A DNA stretch of 64,000 bases from Amycolatopsis bullii (GTDB taxonomy: Bacteria > Actinomycetota > Actinomycetes > Mycobacteriales > Pseudonocardiaceae). This document shows positions 50,801 to 60,634 of this stretch, one piece after another. The position numbers and the translations under genes were made by a program. The notes beneath the pieces were generated by a model, which did not search any database, had not been told where the DNA came from, and saw only the letters and a program-made list of their open reading frames with translations. Within the stretch, counting starts at the first letter, position 1. Each line of letters opens with the position of its first letter. Where the stretch lies: the NCBI RefSeq assembly GCF_014654205.1, contig NZ_BNAW01000054.1, positions 1 through 64,000 on the forward strand, in the 5' to 3' direction.

Positions 50801-51838
50801 TCAAGCAGCTTGGTCTTCTGGCGCAGCCTGAGGACCGGGCGTAGTGATGACCCGGTAGAGCTCGCGGGCGATGTAGCGTTTGAGGCACCGGACGGCTTCG
50901 CGTTTGGTCTTGCCCTCGGAAACGCGTCGGTCGATGTAGTCGCGGGTGCGCTGGTCCCAGCGCAGGCGCACCAGCACGATGCTGCGCAGAGCGGAGTTGG
51001 CCTGGCGGTCGCCGCCGCGGTTGAGCCGGTGGCGTTGTGTTCTGCCCGAGGATGCTTCCACCGGGCTGACGCCGCACAGTGCGGCGAAGGATGGTTCGCT
51101 TCGCAGTCGTTCGGGGTTGTCGCCGGCGGCGATGAGGAGCGTGGCGGCCGTGTCGGGCCCGACCCCGTAGGAGTCGAGCATGGCGGGGTTGTGGCTGGCC
51201 AGGACCGCGGCGGTCTGGGCGTTGAGGTCGGCGATCTCCTGGCTAAGCCGGTCGATCCGGCGTGCGAGCAGGCGCAGAGTGAACCGGGTAGCCGTAGTGG
51301 TGTCGCATGGTGTGGTGGGCGCCCAGTTGATGCATCGCTGCACGAGTTTGGTGGTGCTGAGGTCGCGCAGTTCGTCGCGCAGCGCGGGGTCGGCGGAGAC
51401 CAGGAGGGCCTTGAGCTGGTTGATGGCCTGGGTCCGGGACTTGAGGGCCGAGGTCTTGGCCAGCTTGAACATGCGCAGCATCTCGACTGGCCCCTGGCCG
51501 CCTTTGGCCAGTGCGCTGGCCTGCCCGTTTAGCACGGAGCGGGCGGCGGACTCGGCGTCGATGGTGTCGTTCTTGCCGCGGCGCCGGCGGGTGGCCTTGT
51601 CCGGCTGGTTGACCTCGAACACCTCGATGTCAGCGGCGGCCAGGTGGCGGGCGAGCGCTGCTCCGTAGGAGCCCGTGCACTCCACGCCCGCCTGCCGCAC
51701 GACGCCAAACTCGCACGCCCACTTCACCAGAGCCTGATACCCGGCTCGCGTGGTCGGAAAAGTCTTGCTGGCCAGCAAGACGCCCAGCGCGCTGATGACG
51801 GCGGCGACGTGAAAGTCCTTATGGGTATCGACTCCCAC
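50801..51838 (-). mobile_element. IS110-family transposase
   Basis: A 345-aa IS110 recombinase. The N-terminal RuvC-like (DEDD) motifs are VGVDTHKDFH, GVECTGSYG and KNDTIDAESAARS. The C-terminal serine domain has YGVGPDTAATLLIAAGDN and the catalytic SSGRTQRHRLNRGG. It looks intact. I chose GTG 51838 because AGGAGG precedes it. An in-frame GTG at 51898 would add 20 residues. In this family the upstream non-coding end makes a bridge RNA that guides target choice, so 51840-52000 on this strand may encode one. Confidence 0.9.
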
Positions 51839-52207
51839 GATCACCTCCTGGCCGTCGCGGACCTGGTGCTGAGAGGAGGGATGCGGAGTGCTGAGCACGG
51901 TCTGCTGGCTCCTGCTCTGATCGAAACGCCGGGGACTTGGCCGACGCCGGGCTGATCAGGCGGTCAAGACTGTGAAGATGCGCAGTGCGGCAAAGCCCCT
52001 ATCGGGACACGCCCCACCAGCCCGGCGGCAGCAAGCACCGCCCCGGGACCGAGCCGACGGATCGAGACAACGACACATCGGTCAGTCGTAACGCGGGTCA
52101 GGCCACGGCCCGCGGCGGCACCCCTTGATCATCACAGTCGTAACGTGGGTGCCGGCGCTCGATGCCAGACTCGGTGACCACGTCGCGGCGAACGAACGGC
52201 AGGGTGG
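51839..52207. other. Head-to-head 5' ends of two IS110 elements, possible bridge-RNA regions
   Basis: 369 bp between two divergent IS110 transposase genes. The motif (A)T(A/C)GGGACAC at 52001-52010 recurs at 50753 and 53422 and probably marks element boundaries. CAGTCGTAACG(C/T)GGGT occurs twice, at 52082 and 52136. IS110 bridge RNAs are transcribed from this position. Identification here is by location only. Confidence 0.4.
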
Positions 52208-53413
52208 ATGAGCAGCAGCTTCGGGGTGTTCCTCGGTCTGGATGTCGGCAAAGACGCCCACCACGCGGTCGGCCTCGATCCGGAAGGCAACCGGCTGCAT
52301 GACGGGCCGCTGCCCAACACCGAACCGAAACTGAAGGCGCTGTTCGACAAGCTCGCCGGGCATGGTCCGCTGCTGGTCGTGGTCGACCAACCGGCCACGA
52401 TCGGGGCACTGCCCGTCGCGGTCGCCCGCGCTGCCGGGCATCAGGTGACCTACCTGCCCGGCCTGGCGATGCGCCGCATCGCCGACCTCTACCCCGGCCG
52501 CGCCAAGACCGATGCCCGGGACGCGTTCATCATCGCCGACGCCGCACGATCCCTGCCCCACACACTCCGGCCCGTCGACGTCGGCGACGAAGCCCTGGCC
52601 GAGCTGGAGGTGCTGGTCGGGTTCGACGACGACCTGGCCGGCGAAGCCACCCGCATCGCCAACCGGATCCGCGGCCTGCTCACCGGCATCCACCCCACCC
52701 TCGAACACGCCATCGGCCCCAAGGTGAACCACCCCGCAGTGCTGGAAATCCTGTCCCGTTGCGGCGGCCCGGCCGGCATCGCCAAGGCCAGCCGCCGCAA
52801 ACTCACCGCGATCGCCCAGGTTCATGCGCCGCGCATGGGCGAGCGGCTGGTCGAGGCGATCATGACCGCGCTCGGCGAGCAGACCGTCACCGTCCCGGGC
52901 ACCGCCGCCGCGGACACGGTCTTGCCACGACTGGCGGACAGCTTGAAAACCGTGCTCCTGCAGCGGAAACAGGTCGCCGAGCAGGTGGAGGGGATACTTG
53001 ATGCGCACCCTCTTGCCGGGGTCCTGACCTCGATGCCCGGCATCGGCGTCAGGACCGCAGCCCGCATCCTGCTCGAAGTCGGCTACGCCTGAAACTTCGC
53101 CAGTTCCGGGCATCTGGCTGCCTATGCCGGGATCGCACCGGTCACCCGCAGCTCCGGCACCAGCATCAAGGGCGAGCATCCCGCCCGGACTGGCAACCGC
53201 CAGCTCAAACGCGCGTTCTTCCTCGCCGCGTTCGCGGCCCTGTCCGACCCGACCAGCCGGGCCTACTACGACAGGAAGAGGGCCGAGGGCAAGAAGCACA
53301 ACGCCGCCCACATCTGCCTGGCCCGCCGACGCTGCGACGTCCTCTACGCCATGCTCCGCAACGGCACCCACTACCGCCACCCCGAACCAACACCGGCCCC
53401 CGCTGCGGCTTGA
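52208..53413 (+). mobile_element. Second IS110-family transposase, interrupted by an in-frame TGA
   Basis: ATG 52208 opens an IS110 protein distinct from its neighbour: FLGLDVGKDAHHAVGLDPEG, KTDARDAFIIADAARSL, then MPGIGVRTAARILLEVGYA. A TGA at 53090 then stops the frame. Reading on gives NFASSGHLAAYAGIAPVTRS and SGTSIKGEHPARTGNRQLKR, the catalytic serine domain, up to TGA 53413. A serine (TCA) is expected at the stop, so one base change inactivated it. Everything else is colinear, so the loss is recent. Confidence 0.85.
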
Positions 53414-53891
53414 CAAACCCCATAGGGACACCCCCCCGCAAGCGGGAGTCACGAGCAGCGCAACCAACCTGAATGGAGGTCTGTCGCATTCCTGCTCCAC
53501 CGTCCGACGTCTGGCCCAGAGGACACCTTCGGTGAACAAATCTTCACAATCGTGACCTGGATGGCGTGGGGGGGAGGGAGCGAAGGCGCGCGAAACGGCG
53601 CACGTGCCGATTCGCCTTGGCGCTAGGTCCTTCGCATGGTGACCTGGGTGGCTGGTGGATGCGGCGGCAAGCTGGCCTTGATCAGTGTCGAAGTCGGCAC
53701 GGTCATGGGTCGGTCAGCGCCGGCAACGTCTTCACCGGTTGACGACGGCCAGCAGCAGCGCGGCGACGCGCAGAAGGATCGGTGAAAGACCTCGGTCAAT
53801 GAGGTGGATGGTCTGACGAGGGGTACCCTGCTGAGCTCCTCGGCGTTCAGGACGCCGAGGCAGGTGGCCCAAGTTGACGGTAAGGCAGGGC
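53414..53891. promoter_or_regulatory. Upstream region of the STAND/TPR gene with a 9-bp hairpin
   Basis: No gene seen. CCTCGGCGT (53838-53846) and ACGCCGAGG (53852-53860) form a perfect hairpin with a 5-nt loop, ending about 30 bp before the likely start codon. It could be an operator or attenuator for the STAND/TPR gene. Confidence 0.4.
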
Positions 53892-56708
53892 GTGGTTGTG
53901 AGGGGACGTCTCGAGAGCGGCCGGCTGTGGCGGCGAGTTGTCCTGTTCGCGTGCCTGGGTGTGGCTGGCTTGACCGCCCCGTGGTGGCTGCCGCCGCTGC
54001 AAAAGCTGGTGGGCGAGTATCTGCGCCTGGGCTGGTCGGACAAGGACCAGCGGGCCAGCGTAATCGGCATGGTGATCGGCGGGCTGTCGCTGCTGTGGTC
54101 AATCGTGCTCGGGGTGGCGCAGATGCGCCAGGCCAGTCGGCTGGCCGGCACCACCTCCGATCCGCTCGACCCTCGCCAAGACGCTGGTCGTCGCCTGCGC
54201 GCTCACCTGGGACCGACGCAAGGGTTGCCGCGGATGAGGTCGGTCTCACCGCGACAGGCGCGGGTGCACGCCGCGATCGAAGCACCCCCGCAGCCTGGAG
54301 GGCCCGTTCGGCGGGTGCTGTGGGCGCCGTGGCGCACCAGCGAGCCGGCCCTGGATCCGAACCTTCCGCTGTTCATCGAACGCGACCTCTGGCCCGACGT
54401 GCTGCGGTGGGTCCGGCAGGCACGCCAGGAAGGTGGGTTTCTGCTGCTGGTCGGCACCTCGAGTGTGGGCAAGACTCGGCTGCTGTTCGAAGCCGCTCGC
54501 CACGAACTGGGCGACTACCGCGCGGTGATTCCAGATCTAGGAGATGGGGGGCTGGTCAACGCCCTGGCCGCCGACGGGCCACGCGAGCCGCTGATTGTGT
54601 GGCTGGACGAGCTGCAGCGTTTCCTGCCCGGCCCGTACTTCACTACCGACCAGGCCACCGGGCACACGCCGCTGACCGCGACCGCGGTCCGTCACCTGCT
54701 CGATGGCGACACTCCCGTGGTCGTGCTTGGGACCCTCTGGCCGGACTACGCCTACCAGCTGCGCGCCACAACCACGGATCCCGACACTCAGACGACCCGC
54801 CGCCGCTATCCGCAGGCAGTCGACATCCTCGACCTGGTCACCCGTCACCTGACCGTCTCCTCGTTCAGCGACACCGAGAGGGAAGCCGCGGCCCGACTCG
54901 CCGCTCGCGATCCGCGGCTGGCCACCGCGGTGGCCCACCGCGACTACAACGTCACCGAGACCCTCGCCGGCGTGCCTGCCATTCTGCGTCGCTACCGCGA
55001 AGCACTCCCCGAACATCAAGCCGTGATCCACGCCGCGGTCGACGCCCGCCGCATGGGCATCCAAAGTGTCCTGACCATTGATCTGCTGCGCGCCGCCGCC
55101 CGCGGCTATCTCACCGCCGTGCATACCGATGACGCCTGGTTCGGCCAGGCCCTGCCCGCGCTAACCCGCAGTGACCGACGTGACGACGCCGCCACCGCTC
55201 CCCTCGTCACTGTGGCCGACCACGAACGACGCACCGTCGTCGGCTACACCGTCGCCGACTACCTCCTGCAAGACCTGCTCCGATTGCGCCGCAGCGAGTT
55301 GCTCCCCGAAGCTACCTGGCTCGCCCTGGCACACCACGTCCACGACCCCGACGACCTGCAACGCCTGATCAGCAACGCCACCCGTCGCATGCAGTACGCC
55401 CTAGCCATCCGAATAGGCCGTATCCACGGCGACACCGGGGACAGGGCAGCCGCCATGCGGCTGGCCGACCTGCTGGTCGAGCAGGGCAAGCTCGACCAAG
55501 CGGCGGCGCTACTGAGCATCCGCGCCGACAACGACATCTTTGCCGCCATGCACCTGGCCGACCTGCTGGTCGAGCAGGGCAAGCTCGACCAAGCGGCGGC
55601 GCTAATGAGCATCCGCGCCGACAACGACATGTTCGCCGCCATGCACCTGGCCGACCTGCTGGTAAGGCAGGGCAAGCTCGACGAACTGCGCGCCCGCGCC
55701 GACAACGGCGACACACACGCGGCCGCGCGGCTGACCAACCTCCTGGCCGAACAGGGCAAACTCGACGAACTGCGCACCCGCGCCGACAACGGCGACACAC
55801 ACGCCGCCATACAGCTGGCCGAGGTGTTGAGCGAGCAGGACAAGCTCGACGAACTGCGCACCCGCGCCGACAACGGCGACACACACGCCGCCATACAGCT
55901 GGCCGAGGTGTTGAGCGAGCAGGACAAGCTCGACGAACTGCGCACCCGCGCCGACAACGGCGACACACACGCCGCCATACAGCTGGCCGAGGTGTTGAGC
56001 GAGCAGGACAAGCTCGACGAACTGCGCACCCGCGCCGACAACGGCGACACACACGCCGCCATACGGCTGGCCAGAATACTGAGCGAGCAGGGCGAACTCG
56101 ACCAAGCGGAGGCGCTACTGTGCGTCCATGCCGACAACGGCGACAGGCACGCCGCCATACAGCTGGCCATTGTGTTGGGCGAGCGGGGCAAACTCGACCA
56201 AGCAGAGAAGCGACTGCGTCTCCACACCGACAACGACCTCTTCGCCGCCATGCAGCTGGCCAACCTGCTAGCCGAACAGGGCAAACTTGGCGAACTCCGC
56301 GCCCGCGCCGACAACGGCGACGCGCGCGCCGCTTGGCGGCTGGCCAAGATACTGGCCGAACAGGGCAAGCTTGACCAGGCAGAGGCGCTACTGCGTGTCT
56401 ACGCCGACAACCACAACGACGGTTTCGCCGCCATGCAGCTGGCCGAGCTGCTAGCCGAACAGGACAAACTCGACGAACTCCGCGCCCGCGCCGACAACGG
56501 CGACGCGCGCGCCGCCTCGCGGCTGGCCAGGATACTGGCCAGACAGGGCGTGGTCGACAAATTGTGGCAGGAAATTCATGCTGGCACGGCCTCGCCTGAA
56601 GTTTTGGTCGCCATGCTGCCCGATGAAGACTGGGGGCCGGACGTCGATACTCAGCAGCTTCTTCGGTGGGGCCTGAACGCCGATGGCAGTATCGCTCAGC
56701 CGTGGTAA
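53892..56708 (+). CDS. Membrane-anchored STAND-type ATPase with TPR/Sel1-like repeats
   Basis: 938 aa. Two N-terminal membrane segments (about 10-40 and 58-80) precede a P-loop ATPase with Walker A VGTSSVGKT (Lys194) and Walker B LIVWLDELQ (Asp239). A winged-helix-like region runs to about 500. From about 520 to 880 there are about 12 helical repeats of a 28-residue DELRxRADNGDxxAAxxLA type. The layout is that of STAND signalling ATPases, in which repeats sense a ligand and the ATPase drives assembly. No separate effector domain is visible. The membrane segments may be the output. GTG 53892 or 53898 fits an AAGGCAGGG site. A broken relative lies at 57740-59312. Confidence 0.78.
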   Translation: MVVRGRLESGRLWRRVVLFACLGVAGLTAPWWLPPLQKLVGEYLRLGWSDKDQRASVIGMVIGGLSLLWSIVLGVAQMRQASRLAGTTSDPLDPRQDAGRRLRAHLGPTQGLPRMRSVSPRQARVHAAIEAPPQPGGPVRRVLWAPWRTSEPALDPNLPLFIERDLWPDVLRWVRQARQEGGFLLLVGTSSVGKTRLLFEAARHELGDYRAVIPDLGDGGLVNALAADGPREPLIVWLDELQRFLPGPYFTTDQATGHTPLTATAVRHLLDGDTPVVVLGTLWPDYAYQLRATTTDPDTQTTRRRYPQAVDILDLVTRHLTVSSFSDTEREAAARLAARDPRLATAVAHRDYNVTETLAGVPAILRRYREALPEHQAVIHAAVDARRMGIQSVLTIDLLRAAARGYLTAVHTDDAWFGQALPALTRSDRRDDAATAPLVTVADHERRTVVGYTVADYLLQDLLRLRRSELLPEATWLALAHHVHDPDDLQRLISNATRRMQYALAIRIGRIHGDTGDRAAAMRLADLLVEQGKLDQAAALLSIRADNDIFAAMHLADLLVEQGKLDQAAALMSIRADNDMFAAMHLADLLVRQGKLDELRARADNGDTHAAARLTNLLAEQGKLDELRTRADNGDTHAAIQLAEVLSEQDKLDELRTRADNGDTHAAIQLAEVLSEQDKLDELRTRADNGDTHAAIQLAEVLSEQDKLDELRTRADNGDTHAAIRLARILSEQGELDQAEALLCVHADNGDRHAAIQLAIVLGERGKLDQAEKRLRLHTDNDLFAAMQLANLLAEQGKLGELRARADNGDARAAWRLAKILAEQGKLDQAEALLRVYADNHNDGFAAMQLAELLAEQDKLDELRARADNGDARAASRLARILARQGVVDKLWQEIHAGTASPEVLVAMLPDEDWGPDVDTQQLLRWGLNADGSIAQPW
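55764..56068 (+). repeat. 84-bp perfect tandem repeats inside the STAND/TPR gene
   Basis: Three consecutive 84-bp units (55764-55847, 55848-55931, 55932-56015) are identical base for base. A fourth (56016-56068) is identical until it diverges at ATACGGCTGG. Each codes for one 28-residue repeat starting DELRTRADNGDTHAA. Identity at synonymous positions means recent expansion or gene conversion. Confidence 0.9.
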
Positions 56709-56777
56709 CCGAAGTCGGCTTCGCCAGGGACTTCCGATGGGTCGGACTACCTCACATCTCCAGACGGCGCAGGATCT

Positions 56778-57350
56778 CTGCTGATCGACAGCGAGAACTT
56801 CTTCGGCGCGATCAGCCTGCGGCCGCGGCTGTTACGTGCCCGCCTGGCTGCCCTGCTGACCGCGGCAGGCCCCGTCCATCACGCCATTGCTGCCTTCGCC
56901 ACCACCAGCGAGACCGGCGACCCGCTCGCGTCGATCCTGGCCGAGCACCGCGTGGCCTCCCTGACCGTCGCACCCAGCCCGGACGCGGCCGAGGACGCAC
57001 TGCTCGCGCACGCGCGCCGCGTCCACGACTCACTGGGCCGATGCTGCTGGCTGGTCGCCTCCGCCGACCACCGCCTCGCCGCGCTTACCGACCTCGGCCC
57101 CATCGAAGTACTGGCCTGGGAAGGCCAGCCGGTCGCCGACCGCTTGACCAACGTCGCGCACGCCACCCACCGGCTTCCCCGTCCCGACAGCGCCACCGAC
57201 GCTTTTCCCGAACCCACACCGACCCCGGGCCCACGACAGCAACGATGCCCGGACGTCCTGCGTGCGGTCGGCTACGCCGTTCTCGTCGGCGGCGGCGTTG
57301 GGATTGGCCAGCACCTCACGGCCCGGCTGCTCGGCCGTCGACGCCGCTAA
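56778..57350 (+). CDS. NYN (PIN-like) ribonuclease-domain protein, start uncertain
   Basis: About 190 aa. It opens with LLIDSENFFGAI, the first strand and catalytic Asp of NYN/PIN-like RNases. LGRCCWLVASADHRLAALTD follows, with the later acidic D of the fold, and a possible C-terminal membrane helix (LRAVGYAVLVGGGVGIGQHL). There is no ATG, GTG or TTG between the in-frame stop of the STAND gene (56706) and the first motif. It may start at CTG 56778, be made by readthrough of TAA 56706, or be truncated. It shares frame and strand with the STAND gene. Part of it is duplicated at 43868. Confidence 0.55.
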   Translation: MLIDSENFFGAISLRPRLLRARLAALLTAAGPVHHAIAAFATTSETGDPLASILAEHRVASLTVAPSPDAAEDALLAHARRVHDSLGRCCWLVASADHRLAALTDLGPIEVLAWEGQPVADRLTNVAHATHRLPRPDSATDAFPEPTPTPGPRQQRCPDVLRAVGYAVLVGGGVGIGQHLTARLLGRRRR

Positions 57351-57454
57351 ACCCGGGTGACACGACCAGTACCGACTACGCGGCTTCTGCGCCGTATCTC
57401 TGGGCTCCGCGGGAGCAGCGATCCCGCTTTTTCTCCCGGCGGCCGGAGTACACA

Positions 57455-57740
57455 GTGTCCATCCTGAGCGGAGCTACGTTCGATGAAGACCGTCCGATCG
57501 GAGGTTTGTGTCGCCGATGTGGTACAGGCACCGTTGAGCACGTGGAATCGCGTGAGTTTCGGGTGCGGCTGCCGTTCGACGTACCGCCAGCCCGGTACGC
57601 GGCGATCGTGCACGCGGTCGCCGGCGTGCTCGACGCCGCCGACCTGATCGCCAGATCGTCGATCGCCGTTGACTATCAAGCCCGCGACGAGGACCTGAAC
57701 CGTGAGTTCGACCGGTTCAGCGCCGAGTACCCGTGGAGAG
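57455..57740 (+). pseudogene. N-terminal fragment of an unrecognised small protein
   Basis: From GTG 57455: GLCRRCGTGTVEHVESREFR, LPFDVPPARYAAIVHAVAGV, RSSIAVDYQARDEDLNREF. The text is protein-like, with a CxxC pair, but after YPWRDLL (57740) the frame runs over the antisense of the next gene. The downstream part was replaced by recombination. Family unknown. Confidence 0.4.
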
Positions 57741-59312
57741 ATTTGCTGATGGGTACGAGAATGTCACGGGCGCCGGTGTCGGCGTTCTGCAGATACCAGC
57801 AGATGGCGTCGTTGGCTCGGCCTGTCCGACACAGTGCTACAACGACATCACGGACGAGGTGGGCGTCAGGGGATCCCGTTGCGCGTTGCGCTCGCCGGGC
57901 CAGGCCGGTCGCATCGTCGAGCCATCCGGCTTCGGCGGCCGTGCGTGCAGCTTTGGCCCACGCCGAATCGTCGCCGTTCTCGGCTGCACGACGGAAACAC
58001 TCCAGCGCCCGCTGCGGCAGCCGCTGGGCGGCGAACGCGTGGCCGACCTCGATGAAAGCTGCGCAGTCCGCGGAGGTCGCGGCTTGCTCTGCATAGTCGA
58101 GAGCGATGGGGAACAGTCCGGCGTCGGCGAACATCTTCGCCGCTTGCGTCGGGGCGCCCGGTACATGGTTTTCGACGGCGGAGGCCACCCATTCCAGTGC
58201 TTCCTCGTCGCGTTCATGGTCGGCGAGGATTTGTGCTCCCACCAGGTAGCAGGCGTGGTCGCCTTCGCCCGCGGCGCGCTGTTGGAGCATCTCCAGGGCC
58301 GCCTGGGGGCCATGTGCGCGGACCAAGAGTTCGGCAGCGACGATGATTGGTTCCATGCCGTGTTCGTCGGCGAGGCGCAGCAGCCAGGTGGCTGCTGCCG
58401 CGCATCGTTCAGCTTCGGGCTCGCGGGGGTCGTCTGCGCGCATATCGGCGTAAGCCAGGGCCGCTGACAGGTCTCCCTGTTCCCCCAGGTTGCGGTACAG
58501 CTCCAGGGCACGGTCCCGATCATCGAAAACGTCAGACAGCCGCCCCCTGGTGCAGAGCGCGGCCAGGCCCCGCACGTTCCGCACGCTTGGAGTGTGCCAT
58601 CGCTGTAAGCGCCAGCGCCTCGCGACGTTCACGGGCGACCCACGGCTTCAGCAGTTCGATGGCCTCGTCTGGACGGTTCTCGGCCAGCAGAATCGTGGCC
58701 GTTTCCGTGGTCGCCGTGGCGTCGCCATCTCGGATCAGTACGCCGAGTTGCTCAAGGGCGTCATCGACCCTGCGCGCTCGGCGAAGCCGATCCGCGAACT
58801 CATGTCGGGCCGACACGTCGCCGATAGCGATCGCGCGGAGGTAGAACTGGCAGCCCAGCTTCAGCAACTGCCTGCGCCAGCATCCCCGAGCCAAGGCCAG
58901 CAGACTCTCTGGTGCGGCAAACGCAACCAGAGTCGGCCAGGCATGTGGTTTCGGCAGTGGTGGGTGGTCGACGTCGGTGATATACCGTCGTTCCAGGTGC
59001 TCGGCCAGCCGGAGAACGTCGCCCGCGGGTTCCGTTTCTTTCCCGGCTTGGCGCGCAAACAGCAGACTCGCGTCGCCGGCGCCGCGGCGAGTTAGCTCGG
59101 CGATCGCATCGGCGAACCAGGTGGGTGGGAGATTGGTACGGTCGCGTGAGGACATGTAGTGCGGTGCGCCGTGCTCGAGCAATGACGACGGCATCCAGGG
59201 CCCATGTCCAGCAAGTCTGGCGTCGATGGCGCACAGCACGATCGCGCGTTGATCGGGGGTTGCGGTCGCCAGACGCGTTTCCAACTCCGGTACTCCGCGC
59301 AGATACCCCACG
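57740..59312 (-). pseudogene. STAND/TPR protein, truncated at both ends and frameshifted
   Basis: Starts abruptly near 59312 inside a helical domain (GYLRGVPELETRLATATPDQ), lacks the P-loop part, and continues with RRYITDVDHPPLPKPHAWPT and TPR-like helices (DRLRRARRVDDALEQLGVLI). Near 58590 an indel shifts the frame. The second frame runs RGRLSDVFDDRDRALELYRN through further TPRs to about 57740, where it meets the opposite-strand fragment. The repeat region resembles that of the intact gene at 53892. It cannot make a working protein. Confidence 0.6.
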
Positions 59313-59443
59313 AGGTCCGCACCTGGATCGCGGCGTACGCGTCCTTGGCCGCCACCGGCGCCTACGACCTGAAGTTGCGCTTCTACGAGGCGATCCCGGC
59401 TTAGATCGCCGGGTTCGCCGTGACGACGGCGCTGGGCCGGTGA
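59311..59443 (+). pseudogene. Class III extradiol dioxygenase C-terminal fragment
   Basis: EVRTWIAAYASLAATGAYDL, RFYEAIPA, then TAG, then IAGFAVTTALGR and TGA. The motif P-x-W-I-x-G-F near the end of LigB-type ring-cleaving dioxygenases is recognisable, with its Trp codon changed to TAG. The stop overlaps the start of the hydratase relic (GTGA), the expected order in meta-cleavage operons. Confidence 0.45.
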
Positions 59444-60136
59444 CCGGGACGGTATCAACGGCCATCAAGGCAGTGGCGGAGGCCGCCGCCCGGCTCCGGC
59501 TCGCCGGACGCACCGGCCGTCCGGTCGCGCCCGTGCGGGACATCCTGGGCTCGACGGACGTCGACCTGGCCTACTCGGCGCACGACGAGCTGGTCCGGCA
59601 ACGGCTGGAGGGCGGCGCGCAGATCGTCGGCCGCAAGATCGGTCTGACCTCGCCCGCCGTCCAGCGGCAGCTCGGGGTCGGTCAGCCCGACTTCGGTGTG
59701 CTGTTCACGGACATGGACGTCTCCGGCACCGCCGAGGTGCCTTCGGACCGGCTGCTGCAACCCAAGGTCGAAGCGGAGATCGCGTTCGTCCTGGCGAGGA
59801 CCTCGACGGCGAACTGACCGACGACCGGGTCCGGGCCGCCGTGGACCATGCCCGCGCCGCGCTCGAAATCGTCGACAGCCGCGTCTCGGACTGGGGCATC
59901 ACGATCACCGACACCGTCGCCGACAACGCCTTCAGCGGGCTGTTCGTGCTGGCCGACCGCGAACTCACCCTCGCCGTTCGAGGCGCGCGACGTCGCCATG
60001 CGGATGTACCGGAACGACCGCCTGGTCTCCGAAGGCACCGGCACGGCCTGCCTCGGCGACCCGCTGGCCGCCCTCGCGTGGCTGGCCCCGCACGGCCCAG
60101 CGGTTCGGGCGACCCTTGGAAGCCGGCCAGTGGCGT
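59440..60136 (+). pseudogene. 2-hydroxypenta-2,4-dienoate (2-keto-4-pentenoate) hydratase, multiply frameshifted
   Basis: Frame 1 from GTG 59440: VGRKIGLTSPAVQRQLGVGQ, PDFGVLFTDM, LLQPKVEAEIAFVLA. Frame 2: LTDDRVRAAVDHARAALEIV, DSRVSDWGITITDTVADNA. Frame 3: FEARDVAMRMYRNDRLVSEG, GDPLAALAWLA. These are consecutive parts of the MhpD/XylJ-type hydratase that adds water to the meta-cleavage product. At least two indels and a lost C-terminus show it is dead. Confidence 0.8.
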
Positions 60137-60326
60137 AGTCGACATTGGCCGCGGCGGCGAACAGCTGTTCCGCTTGTTCGAGGGCGGCGTTGAAGACGGT
60201 TTTGCGCATTCCCCGACCCGCCCATCCCGGCGGCGCATGCCGGAGTGCGCGCAGCTGCCGCCATGGTGCGGCCGCGAACCGGGCTGGCTCGATGCGCGGG
60301 TCTGATCCAGGATGAAACAGGGGCAC
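60137..60326 (-). pseudogene. YaaC-like protein, N-terminal fragment
   Basis: From GTG 60326: PRIEPARFAAAPWRQLRALR, HAPPGWAGRG, FNAALEQAEQLFAAA, DYATGRLP. YaaC-like proteins continue with a conserved LLFYGLSQAG-type segment, which is absent. The sequence switches to the hydratase relic at about 60136. Function of the family is unclear. Confidence 0.4.
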
Positions 60327-60634
60327 GAAAAACCTCCAATCGTAACGATCCAGACGCTGGAATCGCCAGCGGCATCAGTCAGGAATGTGGTTGCTGTCCG
60401 TCGGCGGCCTCGCCTTCAACAGGTTAACGTCAAGATGGATGTCGGGGACCGCGCCACCACCCGGCTACGACGAGGCCCGCTCTGAGCAGCTGACTGCGCT
60501 TGACCACGCCGATCGCGTCATCACGCAGCCACGTGTGGCGAGCCTCGCGTGGACCGTGAAGACGAGCAAGGGGCAAAAGGTGGGCGTACCGAAGGCGGTG
60601 CGCCCACCGTAGCCCGGCGTCGTGCCCTTGCCCG

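Noticed and set aside
50336..51532. 398-codon plus-strand frame over the IS110 gene
   Set aside because: Antisense to a clear IS110 transposase. The first part has no motif or ribosome site.
55764..56068. CRISPR array from the 84-bp repeats
   Set aside because: The units are contiguous, in frame and without spacers. They encode protein repeats.
55259..56368. 369-codon minus-strand frame over the TPR repeats
   Set aside because: It repeats only because the sense strand does. The product is Ser/Ala/Arg low complexity without motifs.
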